Numbered from the stretch's first letter, positions 18,462 to 28,433 are shown. The stretch: DNA of 64,000 bases from Granulicella sp. L60 (GCF_009765825.1 NZ_LMUR01000010.1:509783-573782), one strand, 5' to 3'. Numbers and translations: made by a program. The notes: generated by a model not told the origin, from the letters alone.

Positions 18462-20120
18462 ATGACAACGATCTCGTCCGCCACTGAAGTCATACAGCCT
18501 CGTTCTTTTGTGGCAGGCAAGCTAAGCGCCCCCCAGGCCGCGGGAATTGCAGCTATTCTCGCGGTGCTGGGGCTCTCTACTGTCTGGTCCACAGTGAATG
18601 CGCTCTGGTTTCTGTGGATGACCGATGCGCTGAAGTCGATTGGGATGTTCGTCCCGCTGGTCAGCTTTGTACTGGTTCTTCGTGCGTGGCGTTCGCTTGG
18701 CTGGGAGATGGACGGGACTTGGTGGGGACTGGCGATCGTCGCAGTAACAGCTGCGGTGGTGCATGTGCGGGACCAGGCAATTATGGTCTTCGTCTTCTCG
18801 CCGCAGTGGTCGATTTATATTCCCCCGCATTCGCTGGTCGCTTTCGCGTACGGCTCCGGTGTCGTTTTGTTATTCGGCGGCAGGCGTTTGTTTCGTGCAT
18901 CGCTGTTTCCTCTTGTGCTGCTCTGGTTCGTCAATCCGGTGCCGCACATCTTTAATGTGTTCGTCGATCTTCCACTGCAGCGCGCCTCCGCGCATGTGGC
19001 CCGCACATTTGCGATTGCGCTTGGCCAGCCGTTGAGTTCGGATCAACTTCGTTTGATGTTCACACCTAGCTTTGGCATGTTCATCGCTCCGGGTTGTAAC
19101 GGTATTCGCGGCGCGGTGACGATGGGATTTATCGCATTGATCGCCGGGTACATCTATCGCTTTCGGTGGTATGTCCAGGCTGCGGTGGTTGTGGCTGCTG
19201 TGTTGCTGGGGTATGTGTTCAACTTTGCGCGCCTCTGTTTTCTGGTGCTGTACTATCTCGTGGCGCTGAAGCTTCCCTGGCTCCAGTCGAGGGCGGAGAT
19301 GGGTGACTATGTGATCGGCGCATGCCTCTTTCTCTTCGCGACTTTTTTGCTCTTCTATGTGGTTCGCCGGTTGAGCGAATCTCCGGGACAACTTCAATCT
19401 CCGACAAATGACCTTGCTCCGATAGACCACGCTGTACGGTCTTCTTTCTACCCTAGGTTTGCAGGGATGCTAGTGGTAGTTCTGTTCAGCGGTTACGGCG
19501 TGGCTCGCGGTTTGATTCGCACGCACAGCGCCAGCTTTCTTGCACAGAGGAAGGCTGATGAGAGCGCGTTGGGACAATTTCCTGCACGCATGGGAGACTA
19601 CAGCCTCGTCCGTTCGTGGAATGAGAATCTCTTCACGGGCCCGCTTATCTTCCACTGGGCCGAGTATGCTCCGGATCACGAGGGACCGCATATTTCGTTG
19701 GGGATTTCGCCGCTTCTCGGTTCACACGATACGTTGATCTGTCATTCTGCCCGCGGAGAGGATCCTATCTGGCGCGACCAGATCACGCTGCCGACGGCGG
19801 GAGGCGTGCCGGTTCGATTTTCGGGATCCTTCTTCAATAGCGGCGCTACGCAGTATCTTGAGGCAACGACGATCTGCAGCGGCGATTCGTGCGGGGAATA
19901 TTCGAGTGACCGCAAACACTTCGGCCTGGTCTACAGCAAGCCGACTGCGGACGCGCTGTTGTCGCAGGATCCGCAGCGCCCCATTCCCATCCTGCTTAAG
20001 GCCGAGACGATCGACACCACTCTTTCGCCGGAGATAGCACGCCGTCAAATGGTGGGCGCCGTTGGCAACTTTCTCTCTTCGGTGAATCTGAGTGGTCTCA
20101 CTCGGCCGTATCGTCGCTAA
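18462..20120 (+). CDS. xrtJ: Exosortase J-type membrane transpeptidase
   Basis: A 552-residue protein with about eight membrane helices (30-300) followed by an extracytoplasmic EpsI-like C-terminal domain (about 355-552). The exosortase catalytic Cys is C212 in PGCNGIRG and the Arg is R257 in FNFARLCF. The third position, usually His in HxxxG, aligns by eye with D282 in GDYVIG, so the standard triad is altered. Exosortases process proteins with PEP-CTERM-like tails and link them to the envelope or exopolysaccharide export. The PExPT gene lies 41 bases upstream and the NHL lipoprotein follows, making a three-gene surface locus. Confidence 0.85.
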   Translation: MTTISSATEVIQPRSFVAGKLSAPQAAGIAAILAVLGLSTVWSTVNALWFLWMTDALKSIGMFVPLVSFVLVLRAWRSLGWEMDGTWWGLAIVAVTAAVVHVRDQAIMVFVFSPQWSIYIPPHSLVAFAYGSGVVLLFGGRRLFRASLFPLVLLWFVNPVPHIFNVFVDLPLQRASAHVARTFAIALGQPLSSDQLRLMFTPSFGMFIAPGCNGIRGAVTMGFIALIAGYIYRFRWYVQAAVVVAAVLLGYVFNFARLCFLVLYYLVALKLPWLQSRAEMGDYVIGACLFLFATFLLFYVVRRLSESPGQLQSPTNDLAPIDHAVRSSFYPRFAGMLVVVLFSGYGVARGLIRTHSASFLAQRKADESALGQFPARMGDYSLVRSWNENLFTGPLIFHWAEYAPDHEGPHISLGISPLLGSHDTLICHSARGEDPIWRDQITLPTAGGVPVRFSGSFFNSGATQYLEATTICSGDSCGEYSSDRKHFGLVYSKPTADALLSQDPQRPIPILLKAETIDTTLSPEIARRQMVGAVGNFLSSVNLSGLTRPYRR

Positions 20121-20160
20121 ACGTCCACTGCATCCGGCTTCTGTTTTCTTTGGTCTCCTA

Positions 20161-22050
20161 GTGAAATTGATCTCGCGCAGCTTTCCTATACTTGCTCTCG
20201 TCATGATTGGCTGTGTCCTTTGCTGCTCTCTTTTCGGGTGCGGGGGAGACCAGTCCAAATTGGTGCCTCCGCCTATAACTCCACCGCCTCCACCGCCTCC
20301 GCCTCCACCCGGAAGCTACGCGGGTGTGAGCTTTGGAGGTAAGGTGATGGCTGGCAGTCTTCCGATCGTGGGAGCTTCTATTCAGTTATATGCGGCGGGC
20401 AGCGCGGGTAACGGCTCTGCCGCGACTTCGTTGCTTATGAATGTGCTTACGACCGATGCGACCGGAGCTTATACCGTGCCAGCAGGTTATTTTTGCCCGA
20501 TGCCTTCTTCGCAACTGTATGTTATTGCCAGTGGAGGACAGGTTGGCGGTGCGGCCAGTAATGCGGCTATTATGCTGACGACGACGCTGGGGATGTGCAA
20601 CCAGATTGCGGTGTCATCGCAGTTTGTCGTCAATGAGGTTACGACAGTCGCCAGTGTATGGGCGCTTGCTCAGTTTTTGAGCATTGGCGGGAATGTTGGA
20701 GCTGCCTCGACGAATGCACAGGGTCTTGCCAATGCGGTTGCTACTGTTGCGGGCCTCGTAAACCTGACGACTGGGACGGCTCCGGTCGCAGGTTTTTCTG
20801 CTGCTGGTAAGTCTCCGGCACCGAGGATCAACAGTCTTGCAAATCTGTTGCATGCCTGCACGATTTCGTCGACAGCATGTGGAACGCTTTTTCCCGCGAC
20901 GACGACGAACGGTGGCACGGTGCCAAGCAACACACTGGATGCTGCGTTGGATTTAGCGTTGAATGCGGGAGACAACGTTACAGAGCTGTACACGCAGTCG
21001 ACCGCGAATGCATTCTTTACGCCTGCGCTCACGTCTGCTCCGGCGGACTGGACGCTGTTTATCAACTACACGGGAGCGGGTATGAGTTCGCCCGACTCGG
21101 TTGCAATCGATGGAGTTGGGAACGTATGGGTATCGAGTTACTCGAGCGCCGTTTCGGAGTTTTCACCAACGGGAGTTCCTCTCTATCCAAATGGGCTCAC
21201 GTCTGGCGGGTTGTTAGACTCGCGTGCGGTTGCGGTGGATGCTCAGAACAATGCGTGGATTGCGAACGAAGACAGCGTTGGCGTTAACAATAATTTGGGT
21301 AGCATAACGGTCCTCAACTCCTCGGGTCAGTTGATCTCTGGTGCTACGGGCTATGTCACCGGAGGTTTGTACTATCCGATCGCTATTGCAATCGACAGCA
21401 ATGCGACTTCGTGGGTACTCAACTTTGGGAACTCCAGCCTTACGTTGCTCTCCAGTTCGGGACAGGCACTCTCGGGCGCTGCTGGATACACTTCACCTAA
21501 ACTGGTCTTTCCGGTTGCCATCGCTCTCGACGCGAACCACAATGGCTGGGTGGCGAACAACAGCGGGGGCACGGTAACGAAGGTGGCGCCGGATGGAAGT
21601 CAGTTCACCGACTACGCGTGCTGCAACGGAGCTGCGGGGATCGCTATTGATCAGCGTGGGTATGTGTGGGTTGCTAACTATTATGGCGATAGCGTAAGCC
21701 AGCTTGCGAATGATGGCACAGTTGTATCAAGCGGCTATAACGACAATGGCGCGAGTATCCAGAATCCGCAGGGGATTGCGATCGATGGATCCGGCCATGT
21801 GTGGGTCGCCAACTTTCGCGGACCATCGTTGACCGAGCTGGCTGGTTCGGCCTCTACCTCGCCAGGCCAGATTTTGTCTCCCGCTGTTGGATACGCTTCA
21901 GACGCGGCGATGCTGGAGGCGTCTGCTGTCGCCATCGACGCCAGTGGAAACATCTGGGTTCCGGACTTCGGCAATGACACGCTGACGGAGATCATTGGAT
22001 TGGCAACACCGGTGAAGACCCCGCAGCTCGGGCCTGTGCAGGTTCCCTAA
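20161..22050 (+). CDS. NHL-repeat surface lipoprotein
   Basis: A 629-residue predicted lipoprotein. The GTG at 20161 gives a clean signal peptide with lipobox LFGC (Cys 27); a longer frame from GTG 20092 overlaps the exosortase gene and gives a worse leader. A poly-proline linker (PPP runs, about residues 36-51) is followed by a carboxypeptidase-regulatory-like Ig domain, a Ser/Thr/Ala-rich region, and at least seven NHL-type repeats of the form AIDxxGxxWVAN from about residue 310 to the end, which should fold as a beta-propeller. It probably binds ligands at the cell surface. Its position directly after xrtJ suggests a shared function, though it carries no sorting tail itself. Confidence 0.75.
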   Translation: MKLISRSFPILALVMIGCVLCCSLFGCGGDQSKLVPPPITPPPPPPPPPPGSYAGVSFGGKVMAGSLPIVGASIQLYAAGSAGNGSAATSLLMNVLTTDATGAYTVPAGYFCPMPSSQLYVIASGGQVGGAASNAAIMLTTTLGMCNQIAVSSQFVVNEVTTVASVWALAQFLSIGGNVGAASTNAQGLANAVATVAGLVNLTTGTAPVAGFSAAGKSPAPRINSLANLLHACTISSTACGTLFPATTTNGGTVPSNTLDAALDLALNAGDNVTELYTQSTANAFFTPALTSAPADWTLFINYTGAGMSSPDSVAIDGVGNVWVSSYSSAVSEFSPTGVPLYPNGLTSGGLLDSRAVAVDAQNNAWIANEDSVGVNNNLGSITVLNSSGQLISGATGYVTGGLYYPIAIAIDSNATSWVLNFGNSSLTLLSSSGQALSGAAGYTSPKLVFPVAIALDANHNGWVANNSGGTVTKVAPDGSQFTDYACCNGAAGIAIDQRGYVWVANYYGDSVSQLANDGTVVSSGYNDNGASIQNPQGIAIDGSGHVWVANFRGPSLTELAGSASTSPGQILSPAVGYASDAAMLEASAVAIDASGNIWVPDFGNDTLTEIIGLATPVKTPQLGPVQVP

Positions 22051-22075
22051 TTTTTTTGCTCGTCGTACATCGATG

Positions 22076-23266
22076 CTACGGCTTGATTGTTAACATGACG
22101 ACGCCGTGGCTGGGGACCTCGGAAGAGTAGTGGCCCTGCTGTCTTCCAAGATCTTTTGCGGTCCACAGGTTTCGAACCGAAGCGGACAAGGTGTCGGGAT
22201 AGCCGATGTCGGTCCACGATACCGAGATGGTGTCTGCAGACTGTCCGCGATTGAGCAGGGCAACGGCGCGGCTTCCGTCCTGAAGCTGCTTCGACCAGAT
22301 CTCAAGGTCGCCCATCTTCTTCACTCTGCGCCCCTGCTGCCCGAGCGCATCTTGATCGATAGCGATGACCTCTTTATTCAGGAGGATTGCCTTGGTATCC
22401 GGCGTCATGTTGGAGATGTCGTTGCCCGCCAGGAGCGGTGCCGAAAACATGGCCCACATGCTGAAGTGTGCCCGGTACTCAGTAGTGGTCATGCCACCGT
22501 TGCCGACCTCGAGCATGTCGGGATCGTTCCAGTGCCCCGGGCCTGCGTAGCTTTCCAATCCGTTCATCAGGTCAAGAATCTGCGTTACGCCGCCGCCGCC
22601 CCAGCTTTTTTTGCAGTCCCAGCAGTCTTGAATATCGGGCGTGGCGCGCCAGAGATTTCCTATCGAGCCAGCCCATAGCCACGGTTTGGTCGATCCCCAC
22701 TCGCAGATGCTGAAGACGATGGGCCGTCCCGAAGCGGCGAGCGCGTCACGCATTAGGGTGTAGGATGATTCGCTGTTCTGACCCGGAAGAGTGTTGCACC
22801 AATCCTCTTTCAGATAGTCCACGCCCCAGTTCGCATACTGCTTCGCGTCCTGATACTCGTGTCCGATGCTGCCAGGACGTTTGGCGCAGGTCATTGTTCC
22901 TACGTCTGTGTAGATGCCGAATTTCAGGCCCTTTGAGTGGATGTAGTCGGCTAGCGCTTTGATGCCGGAGGGGAAACGTCCTGTGTCTGCGACGATGTTG
23001 CCTGAGGCGTCGCGTCCCGTCTGCCAACAGTCGTCGAGGATGACGAATTGATATCCCGCGTCCTTCATGCCGTTGCTGACCATTGCATCTGCGGTCTCGC
23101 GAACGACCTTTTCGTTGAGCCCCTCGCATGCGAACTTGTTCCAGCTGTTCCAGCCCATTGGGGGTGTTTTGGCCAGTCCGTTGTCCAGAGCGTGGCTGAG
23201 AGTTGGGGTCGCGAGTGATAAGGCAATTGTTAGCAGTGTTCGGATGGAGAGAAAGCCTGAGCGCAT
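22076..23266 (-). CDS. Secreted GH27 alpha-galactosidase
   Basis: A 396-residue GH27 enzyme that hydrolyses terminal alpha-galactosides. The open frame extends 33 codons upstream, but the ATG at 23264-23266 has AAGGAA at good spacing and gives a signal peptide ending near LSHA. TPPMGWNSWNKFAC, the nucleophile Asp in YLKEDWCN and the acid/base Asp in the TPDIQDCWD segment are present, followed by a C-terminal beta domain. It probably degrades plant or polysaccharide galactosides outside the cytoplasm. It converges on the NHL lipoprotein gene. Confidence 0.92.
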   Translation of the reverse strand: MRSGFLSIRTLLTIALSLATPTLSHALDNGLAKTPPMGWNSWNKFACEGLNEKVVRETADAMVSNGMKDAGYQFVILDDCWQTGRDASGNIVADTGRFPSGIKALADYIHSKGLKFGIYTDVGTMTCAKRPGSIGHEYQDAKQYANWGVDYLKEDWCNTLPGQNSESSYTLMRDALAASGRPIVFSICEWGSTKPWLWAGSIGNLWRATPDIQDCWDCKKSWGGGGVTQILDLMNGLESYAGPGHWNDPDMLEVGNGGMTTTEYRAHFSMWAMFSAPLLAGNDISNMTPDTKAILLNKEVIAIDQDALGQQGRRVKKMGDLEIWSKQLQDGSRAVALLNRGQSADTISVSWTDIGYPDTLSASVRNLWTAKDLGRQQGHYSSEVPSHGVVMLTIKP

Positions 23267-23377
23267 CACATTCCTTTTTTGTAATCTGCAAGGTGCTTCA
23301 TCGTTGGTCCCAACGAATTCTAACCTATGCGTTGAGCAAGCTATTGAGGAATAGATCCCTGACAAATGTGAGCGGGG

Positions 23378-23887
23378 TTAGTGCGGGGGTAGTCGTTTCT
23401 CGTAGCAGAGAAAACGCTGACCTGGCCTGATCGCCAAGCTGATCTCTCCAGCCAAACGATAGCCCAGCTTAGGGAAGAGCCTTTGCGTCGCCTCATTTTC
23501 GGTGTTGGTATCGACACGCAGGACGAATACTTTGCGCTCTTTCGCAACCTCCTCGGCCTGCTGCATCAGAGCGCGTCCAACACCGGATTGACGAAGTGCG
23601 GGATCGACGGCGAGCCGGTGAATGATCACAGCGTGCTCATCGATGTCTATGTCCGCCTGCGCGTACTCGGGCTCCTGATCCAGGGTGATTGCGGCAACAC
23701 CGGCGACCTGACCGTCGATCTCAGCCACCCAAAGTTGTTGAAGATCGATATCGCGTTGAAAGACGCTCTCGTTCGGATAGTCTGAATTCCATTGCATATT
23801 TCCGGCGGCTCGCATTAGCGGGACTACGCGGCCTACGAGCGCCATCAGCGCCGGGAGATCTTCCCTGGTTGCGAGACGTATAAGCAT
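23378..23887 (-). CDS. GNAT-family N-acetyltransferase
   Basis: A 169-residue acetyltransferase. The acetyl-CoA loop is RQSGVGRALM (motif A) preceded by the beta-strand HRLAVDP, and the C-terminal strands end in LGYRLAGE. The substrate cannot be read from the sequence. It lies 111 bases from the GH27 start and 75 bases after the small gene upstream, so it may be at the tail of the comEC transcript. Confidence 0.85.
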   Translation of the reverse strand: MLIRLATREDLPALMALVGRVVPLMRAAGNMQWNSDYPNESVFQRDIDLQQLWVAEIDGQVAGVAAITLDQEPEYAQADIDIDEHAVIIHRLAVDPALRQSGVGRALMQQAEEVAKERKVFVLRVDTNTENEATQRLFPKLGYRLAGEISLAIRPGQRFLCYEKRLPPH

Positions 23888-23962
23888 GGTGCTTCCAGCC
23901 TATCAGGATCACCGCTGCAGAGTCCCATGTCACACGGCGGTAGACATAAGGAACTATTTTCG

Positions 23963-24238
23963 TTACATAATGCGAAAACGTTCTCGCATCAGGCGTTGAA
24001 AGCGAGGGCGCCAAATGAGGTCGTAGGCGAGCTCTTTGCCAGGGAACATGGCGAGGGCCGCCTTTCTGCTGTCGGCGATCATCTGCGCGGCATCGTCGAC
24101 GGAGAGTGAGCTATCCTGCGCGATGCACTGCATGACCATGTTCATCATCATCTGCAGCCGGCGGATCAGCTTCTGCTCTTCGGCCCGCTCCTCCGGGGTA
24201 AGTTTAACGGCATCGACATTTGTCTGGTTCAACTCCAT
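23963..24238 (-). CDS. Small conserved-looking helical protein of unknown function
   Basis: A 91-residue protein rich in Met, Gln, Arg and acidic residues, predicted mostly helical, with no membrane segment and no Cys pair. The frame is open nine codons further upstream, but the ATG at 24238 has GGGAGGG at the right distance. It starts 27 bases after comEC and is probably cotranscribed with it. I do not recognise the family. Codon use is like that of neighbours, so it is likely real. Confidence 0.6.
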   Translation of the reverse strand: MELNQTNVDAVKLTPEERAEEQKLIRRLQMMMNMVMQCIAQDSSLSVDDAAQMIADSRKAALAMFPGKELAYDLIWRPRFQRLMRERFRIM

Positions 24239-24264
24239 GCAGACCCTCCCGATTGAAAGACACA

Positions 24265-27096
24265 CTATGGATTGGATGTTCCAACCACTTCGCGGATTCG
24301 CCCGTCCCTTCCCAACAGAAATGTCGTCAGGCCAAGCTCGTCCGTTCGATACAGCTTAGTTCGAGCCTGTGCGATTCGCTCTATAACTTCGAATCGGGGG
24401 TGCCCAAATGTATTCCCCTTGCCAACTGACATTACGGCGTCCTTTGGAGCTGCTGCGTCGAGAAACTCCTGTGTGGTCGAGGTGCGGCTGCCGTGGTGCC
24501 CGACCTTGAGAAGCGTGACGGCAGTTACCCTTCCATGGGCGAGCATCGCACGCTCGCTGGGGGCCTCCGCATCGCCTTCGAGTAGGACCGATGCATTGTC
24601 ATATTGGATTCGCATGACGAGCGAGTCGTTGTTCACTGGTTCGCGAGGGTTGATGTAGCCGGTCTCCGGCGCGAGCATCGTCACCTGCACGCCTCCCCAT
24701 GGGAGATGGGTTCCCGCATAAAAATGACGCACGACCACGCCAAGTTCCTTCGCCTCTGCCAGCAGAGCACGGTAGGCGGTGGAGTTGGGATCGATGCTAA
24801 CCCATAACTCTCGTGGCCGGAAGTTTCGCATGATGGCGGGCATGCCGCCCATGTGGTCGCTGTGAGCATGGCTTAGGACTATTACGTCGAGGCGGCGGAA
24901 CCTGCGTGACCAGAGATAGGGAGATACGATCTCTTCGCCTATGTCGAACCGGCTTGTGGCTTCTGCGGCTTCGGTGATTCCGCCTACGGGACCGCCGGCA
25001 TCGATCAGCATGGTCGAACCGTCTGGTCCTGCGACAAAGATTGAATCGCCCTGCCCGACATCGATAGCCGTGATCTCCAGCATGCCTGGTGATACCGTGG
25101 CAGGCTCAGGCCATAGCACGAGCAGGGCGACGAGAGGCAAGGTGAAGGTCGCGATCCACGCCCAGCCGCGCGATCTTCGTACTGCCCAACAGCAGAAGGC
25201 CCATGCAGCGACTGCCAGTGCAGCGACCCACCATGCGGGAGCGGGAACGCGCTGGTCTGCCGCATGCAGCGAGCTTACGCGACCGATGACACTGGCGATG
25301 CCGTGTAGTAGAAGCGCGGTTGCCGCACCCGGCAGCATGGCTAACCAAGGGCTTACAAGGGAGGCGCAAAATGTTACGACAGCCGTCGGAGCCAGGACAG
25401 CAACCAGTGGCACGCTTAGCATGTTTGTGGGAACGGCAAACATGGTTGCGCGATGAAAGTAGACGGCCATCGGCAATACCATCACCAGCTCTGCCACTGC
25501 GCCGATCAGCGTAAGTTCGAGAGCCCAGAGAGTCCATCGCGCAAGGAGCGACGGGAGTGCGCGAATCCAACCTCCCAGCGCATCGGCGAGAGCCTCGCTG
25601 AACATGCGGAGCATCAGGCGGAACTGCGCGACCGGAGGCGGGAGACCTATATCGATCCACTTATCCCAGAGAGTTTCTGCGGCGCGTGCGTAGGGAAGGA
25701 AGCTGCGCTCGCCCAAAGGGATCGCGATGCCACCGATGGCGATGATTGCCAGGAAAGTCATCTGGAAGCTGGCTTCGAAGAGGGCTTGAGGAGATAGGAC
25801 CAGCACAGCCAGAGCGGCCGCGCCGAGCGCGTTCAGTACGTTGCGGTCACGCGACAGCAGACGCGCGATGAGGAAGACGGCGGTCATAAAAAGAGCGCGT
25901 TGAACGGGGGCGGCGAAGCCGGTCAGGACGGCGTAGGCGAAGGTAAGAGCTAGGGTGAGCAGTGTGGCCAGCCAGTCGCGCAGCTTCATCCTTCGCGCTA
26001 GCCAGAAGACGAGGCCAGCCAACAGGCCTACGTGCATTCCCGAGACGACGAAGAGATGAAATGAGCCTGTCCGCTCGAAGCCGACACGCTGCGCTTTATT
26101 CAGTCCTGCACGATCTCCGAATAGCATCGCGTTCAGCATGCCGCCATCGTCGTCGTTCAAGCGGAGCAGTTTTGGCAGATCTCGGTTTGCTTTGGAGTGA
26201 ACGTAGCCGAGAACACGACTCGACGCCCAGCTTTGTGCGGCAAAGACTTTGCACTGTAACAGCGCGGTGCGATCGGCAGGACCTACAAGCGTGGCTTCGA
26301 GCCCATGCGGCGAAGTAATCTGCGAGGCGCGTACGCTGGAGTGAGCGCCGATGCCTTGGGCGAGAAGATAGTCTGCGTACTGCCACGCTCCGGGGTCGCG
26401 GTAACGTTCGGCAAGCCTCAGTCGCATCGGAGCTTCGACGAGATCGCCGCATTGAAAGGTGGGAAGCGAAGCGGATGCGTCGGACGGAACGCTGCTATGG
26501 GATGGCGAACCGGCGATTACGTTCATGCGAACGCCGCCAGTAATCGGGACCATCTGCGAGATATCGGGAGTTACCTCTTCGATTGCGTCCACCTGAAGAT
26601 CTACGGAGAGAGCGCCTACGGTTGCGGCTTCTTCGTCAGCCTCCTTTTCGGCCCACCAGCCGATCTCTTGATCGTGATCTGCATCTTGCTGTTGAGGAGG
26701 AAGTTCGCGGATACGCATGACACGACCGCGGACCTGGCGGCTCAGGCCGTCGGCGTAACCAGCAAGAATGTGTTGCGTTGGCGGCTGTGGCTGCACCTCG
26801 GCAGACCAGAGACCTGCCGCCATCCAGAGCGCTGCAAGTGGAACGACGGCGATGCGCAACGAGCGGCGTACGGCGATAAAGACGAGGAGGAAGAGAAGGA
26901 GAGTTGCTATGAGGAGAACGACTGCCGGCGCCTGATTGCGCGCCATCACTTCGCCCAGGGCAAACCAGCACACCGCAGCCAGTAGAGGAGATCTGCGAAG
27001 CTGGAGTGCAGGCACGCGTGCCATTGCCTTCGGCCAAAGATTAGGGTTTGGCCCGTTCGCACTCTCGGTCTTCCTAGCTCTACGCGCTGACCGCAC
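24265..27096 (-). CDS. comEC: ComEC/Rec2-type DNA uptake channel
   Basis: A 943-residue membrane protein of natural transformation that carries single-stranded DNA across the inner membrane. It has an N-terminal DUF4131/OB-like periplasmic region after two or three helices, a central competence domain with about nine helices (about 330-640) including HLFVVSGMHVGLLAG, and a C-terminal metallo-beta-lactamase domain with LSHAHSDHMGG intact, which probably trims DNA. The start GTG is uncertain; an ATG 24 codons in is possible. It follows the rlmD-like gene by 32 bases. Presence of comEC suggests competence, but no other com genes are in view. Confidence 0.9.
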   Translation of the reverse strand: MRSARRARKTESANGPNPNLWPKAMARVPALQLRRSPLLAAVCWFALGEVMARNQAPAVVLLIATLLLFLLVFIAVRRSLRIAVVPLAALWMAAGLWSAEVQPQPPTQHILAGYADGLSRQVRGRVMRIRELPPQQQDADHDQEIGWWAEKEADEEAATVGALSVDLQVDAIEEVTPDISQMVPITGGVRMNVIAGSPSHSSVPSDASASLPTFQCGDLVEAPMRLRLAERYRDPGAWQYADYLLAQGIGAHSSVRASQITSPHGLEATLVGPADRTALLQCKVFAAQSWASSRVLGYVHSKANRDLPKLLRLNDDDGGMLNAMLFGDRAGLNKAQRVGFERTGSFHLFVVSGMHVGLLAGLVFWLARRMKLRDWLATLLTLALTFAYAVLTGFAAPVQRALFMTAVFLIARLLSRDRNVLNALGAAALAVLVLSPQALFEASFQMTFLAIIAIGGIAIPLGERSFLPYARAAETLWDKWIDIGLPPPVAQFRLMLRMFSEALADALGGWIRALPSLLARWTLWALELTLIGAVAELVMVLPMAVYFHRATMFAVPTNMLSVPLVAVLAPTAVVTFCASLVSPWLAMLPGAATALLLHGIASVIGRVSSLHAADQRVPAPAWWVAALAVAAWAFCCWAVRRSRGWAWIATFTLPLVALLVLWPEPATVSPGMLEITAIDVGQGDSIFVAGPDGSTMLIDAGGPVGGITEAAEATSRFDIGEEIVSPYLWSRRFRRLDVIVLSHAHSDHMGGMPAIMRNFRPRELWVSIDPNSTAYRALLAEAKELGVVVRHFYAGTHLPWGGVQVTMLAPETGYINPREPVNNDSLVMRIQYDNASVLLEGDAEAPSERAMLAHGRVTAVTLLKVGHHGSRTSTTQEFLDAAAPKDAVMSVGKGNTFGHPRFEVIERIAQARTKLYRTDELGLTTFLLGRDGRIREVVGTSNP

Positions 27097-27128
27097 CTGC
27101 AGTCCATTTCATCACAACACGGCCGGAA

Positions 27129-28433
27129 TTACTTCCGCAAAACCACGACCGTCTCAAGATGAAACGTCTGAGGAAACATATCCACCATGTGCAGCTCTTC
27201 GAATGTGTAACCAACGTCGATCAGCATCTTGAGGTCGCGCGCCAGGGTGACCGGGTCGCAGGAGACGTAGACGATTCTTGGCGCCGCGATCCTGCCCAGC
27301 AGAACACATACCTCTGCTCCGATGCCTGCACGCGGGGGATCCATGACGATCAGATCCGGCCGTTCTCGCTGAATGACTGCGCTACGGAGAAAGTCGAGAG
27401 TTGTGGCCTCAACAGCGTGTCGGCCTGGACCCTTGAACGACCTTGCGAGATCTTCTCCAGCTACTTCGACCGCTACGACCAGCTTGAATCCACGCGTGAG
27501 TACTCGCGAAAACAAGCCGACGCCTGCGTATAGATCCCAGGCGAGCGTTCCCTGACGTTCTGAACTGACGATGTGGATGAGTTCATCCATCAGTGAGCGA
27601 TTGACCTGGAAGAAGCCTCCTCGACTTATCCAATAACTCTCGTCAGCGGCGCGATAGCTCAAACCTTCGGCGCCCCAGGTCGAGAGACTTCGAGGCTTCT
27701 GGGCTCGTCGCTGCGTTCCTGATGATGGGAGCAGAAAGACGCCGGCTCCAATCAACTCCGGGATCAGATCTTTCATTCGGTCGCAAAATTCCTTGAACCC
27801 AGCCTGATCTTTTTTTAGGAACAGAGATGCCTGAAGTTTTTTTTCATCTTCGTTGATGAAGAACTCTACTTCGGTTACGCGTTGTGTCCAACGGCCTGCT
27901 AGTGAATCCTCCGAAGCGATCTGGGGGATGGCTGCTGCAGCGCGCCATAAGAGTGGAGCGGAGATTGGACACTCCTGGATTGGAAGAAACTCGTTCGAAC
28001 TGCGCCGGTTATAGCCTACCCGGAAGACGCTATCAACAATGGCAACCCGCATGCGGACCCTGTTCCGATACTCCCATGGTTGTCCTGTGTGAATCTGGAT
28101 CTCTGGAAGCTCGCTCAGGCCAGCACGCTCCAAGGTCTCCTGCAGGATGGCTGTCTTCATCTTTATCTGCGCTGAATAGTTCGCATGTTGATATTGGCAG
28201 CCGCCACACTCGCCGAAGTGGGTGCAGCGGGCCTGCACTCGGTCTTCGGAGGCGGTAAGAACCTGTTGCAAGGAGGCTTCTGCGAAACCGCTCTTCTCTC
28301 CCATCAGGTGGGCCTGGACGATCTCTCCTGGGAGCGTGAATGGAACAAACACAGCTTTGCCCGCTTCTGCGTCCTCGGACTGATGAGCAAGGCAAGAGCC
28401 GCCGTATACTGCTTTTTCAATTTGTAACTTCAT
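27129..28433 (-). CDS. TrmA/RlmD-family RNA uracil-C5 methyltransferase
   Basis: A 434-residue protein with an N-terminal TRAM-like RNA-binding region (1-60), a 4Fe-4S site C70, C76, C79 plus a Cys in QECPIS, and a C-terminal SAM fold with DLYAGVGLFS, MDPPRAG and the catalytic Cys in YVSCDPVTL. This is the RlmD/RlmCD set that makes 5-methyluridine in 23S rRNA; tRNA activity is less likely but not excluded. The start overlaps the previous stop by four bases, so it is coupled to the unknown gene upstream. Confidence 0.9.
   Translation of the reverse strand: MKLQIEKAVYGGSCLAHQSEDAEAGKAVFVPFTLPGEIVQAHLMGEKSGFAEASLQQVLTASEDRVQARCTHFGECGGCQYQHANYSAQIKMKTAILQETLERAGLSELPEIQIHTGQPWEYRNRVRMRVAIVDSVFRVGYNRRSSNEFLPIQECPISAPLLWRAAAAIPQIASEDSLAGRWTQRVTEVEFFINEDEKKLQASLFLKKDQAGFKEFCDRMKDLIPELIGAGVFLLPSSGTQRRAQKPRSLSTWGAEGLSYRAADESYWISRGGFFQVNRSLMDELIHIVSSERQGTLAWDLYAGVGLFSRVLTRGFKLVVAVEVAGEDLARSFKGPGRHAVEATTLDFLRSAVIQRERPDLIVMDPPRAGIGAEVCVLLGRIAAPRIVYVSCDPVTLARDLKMLIDVGYTFEELHMVDMFPQTFHLETVVVLRK

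Noticed and set aside
18462-20120. Exosortase-like protein as an ordinary permease
   Set aside because: The PGCNGIRG and FNFARLCF motifs, the EpsI-like C-terminal part and the adjacent PExPT gene are specific to exosortases.
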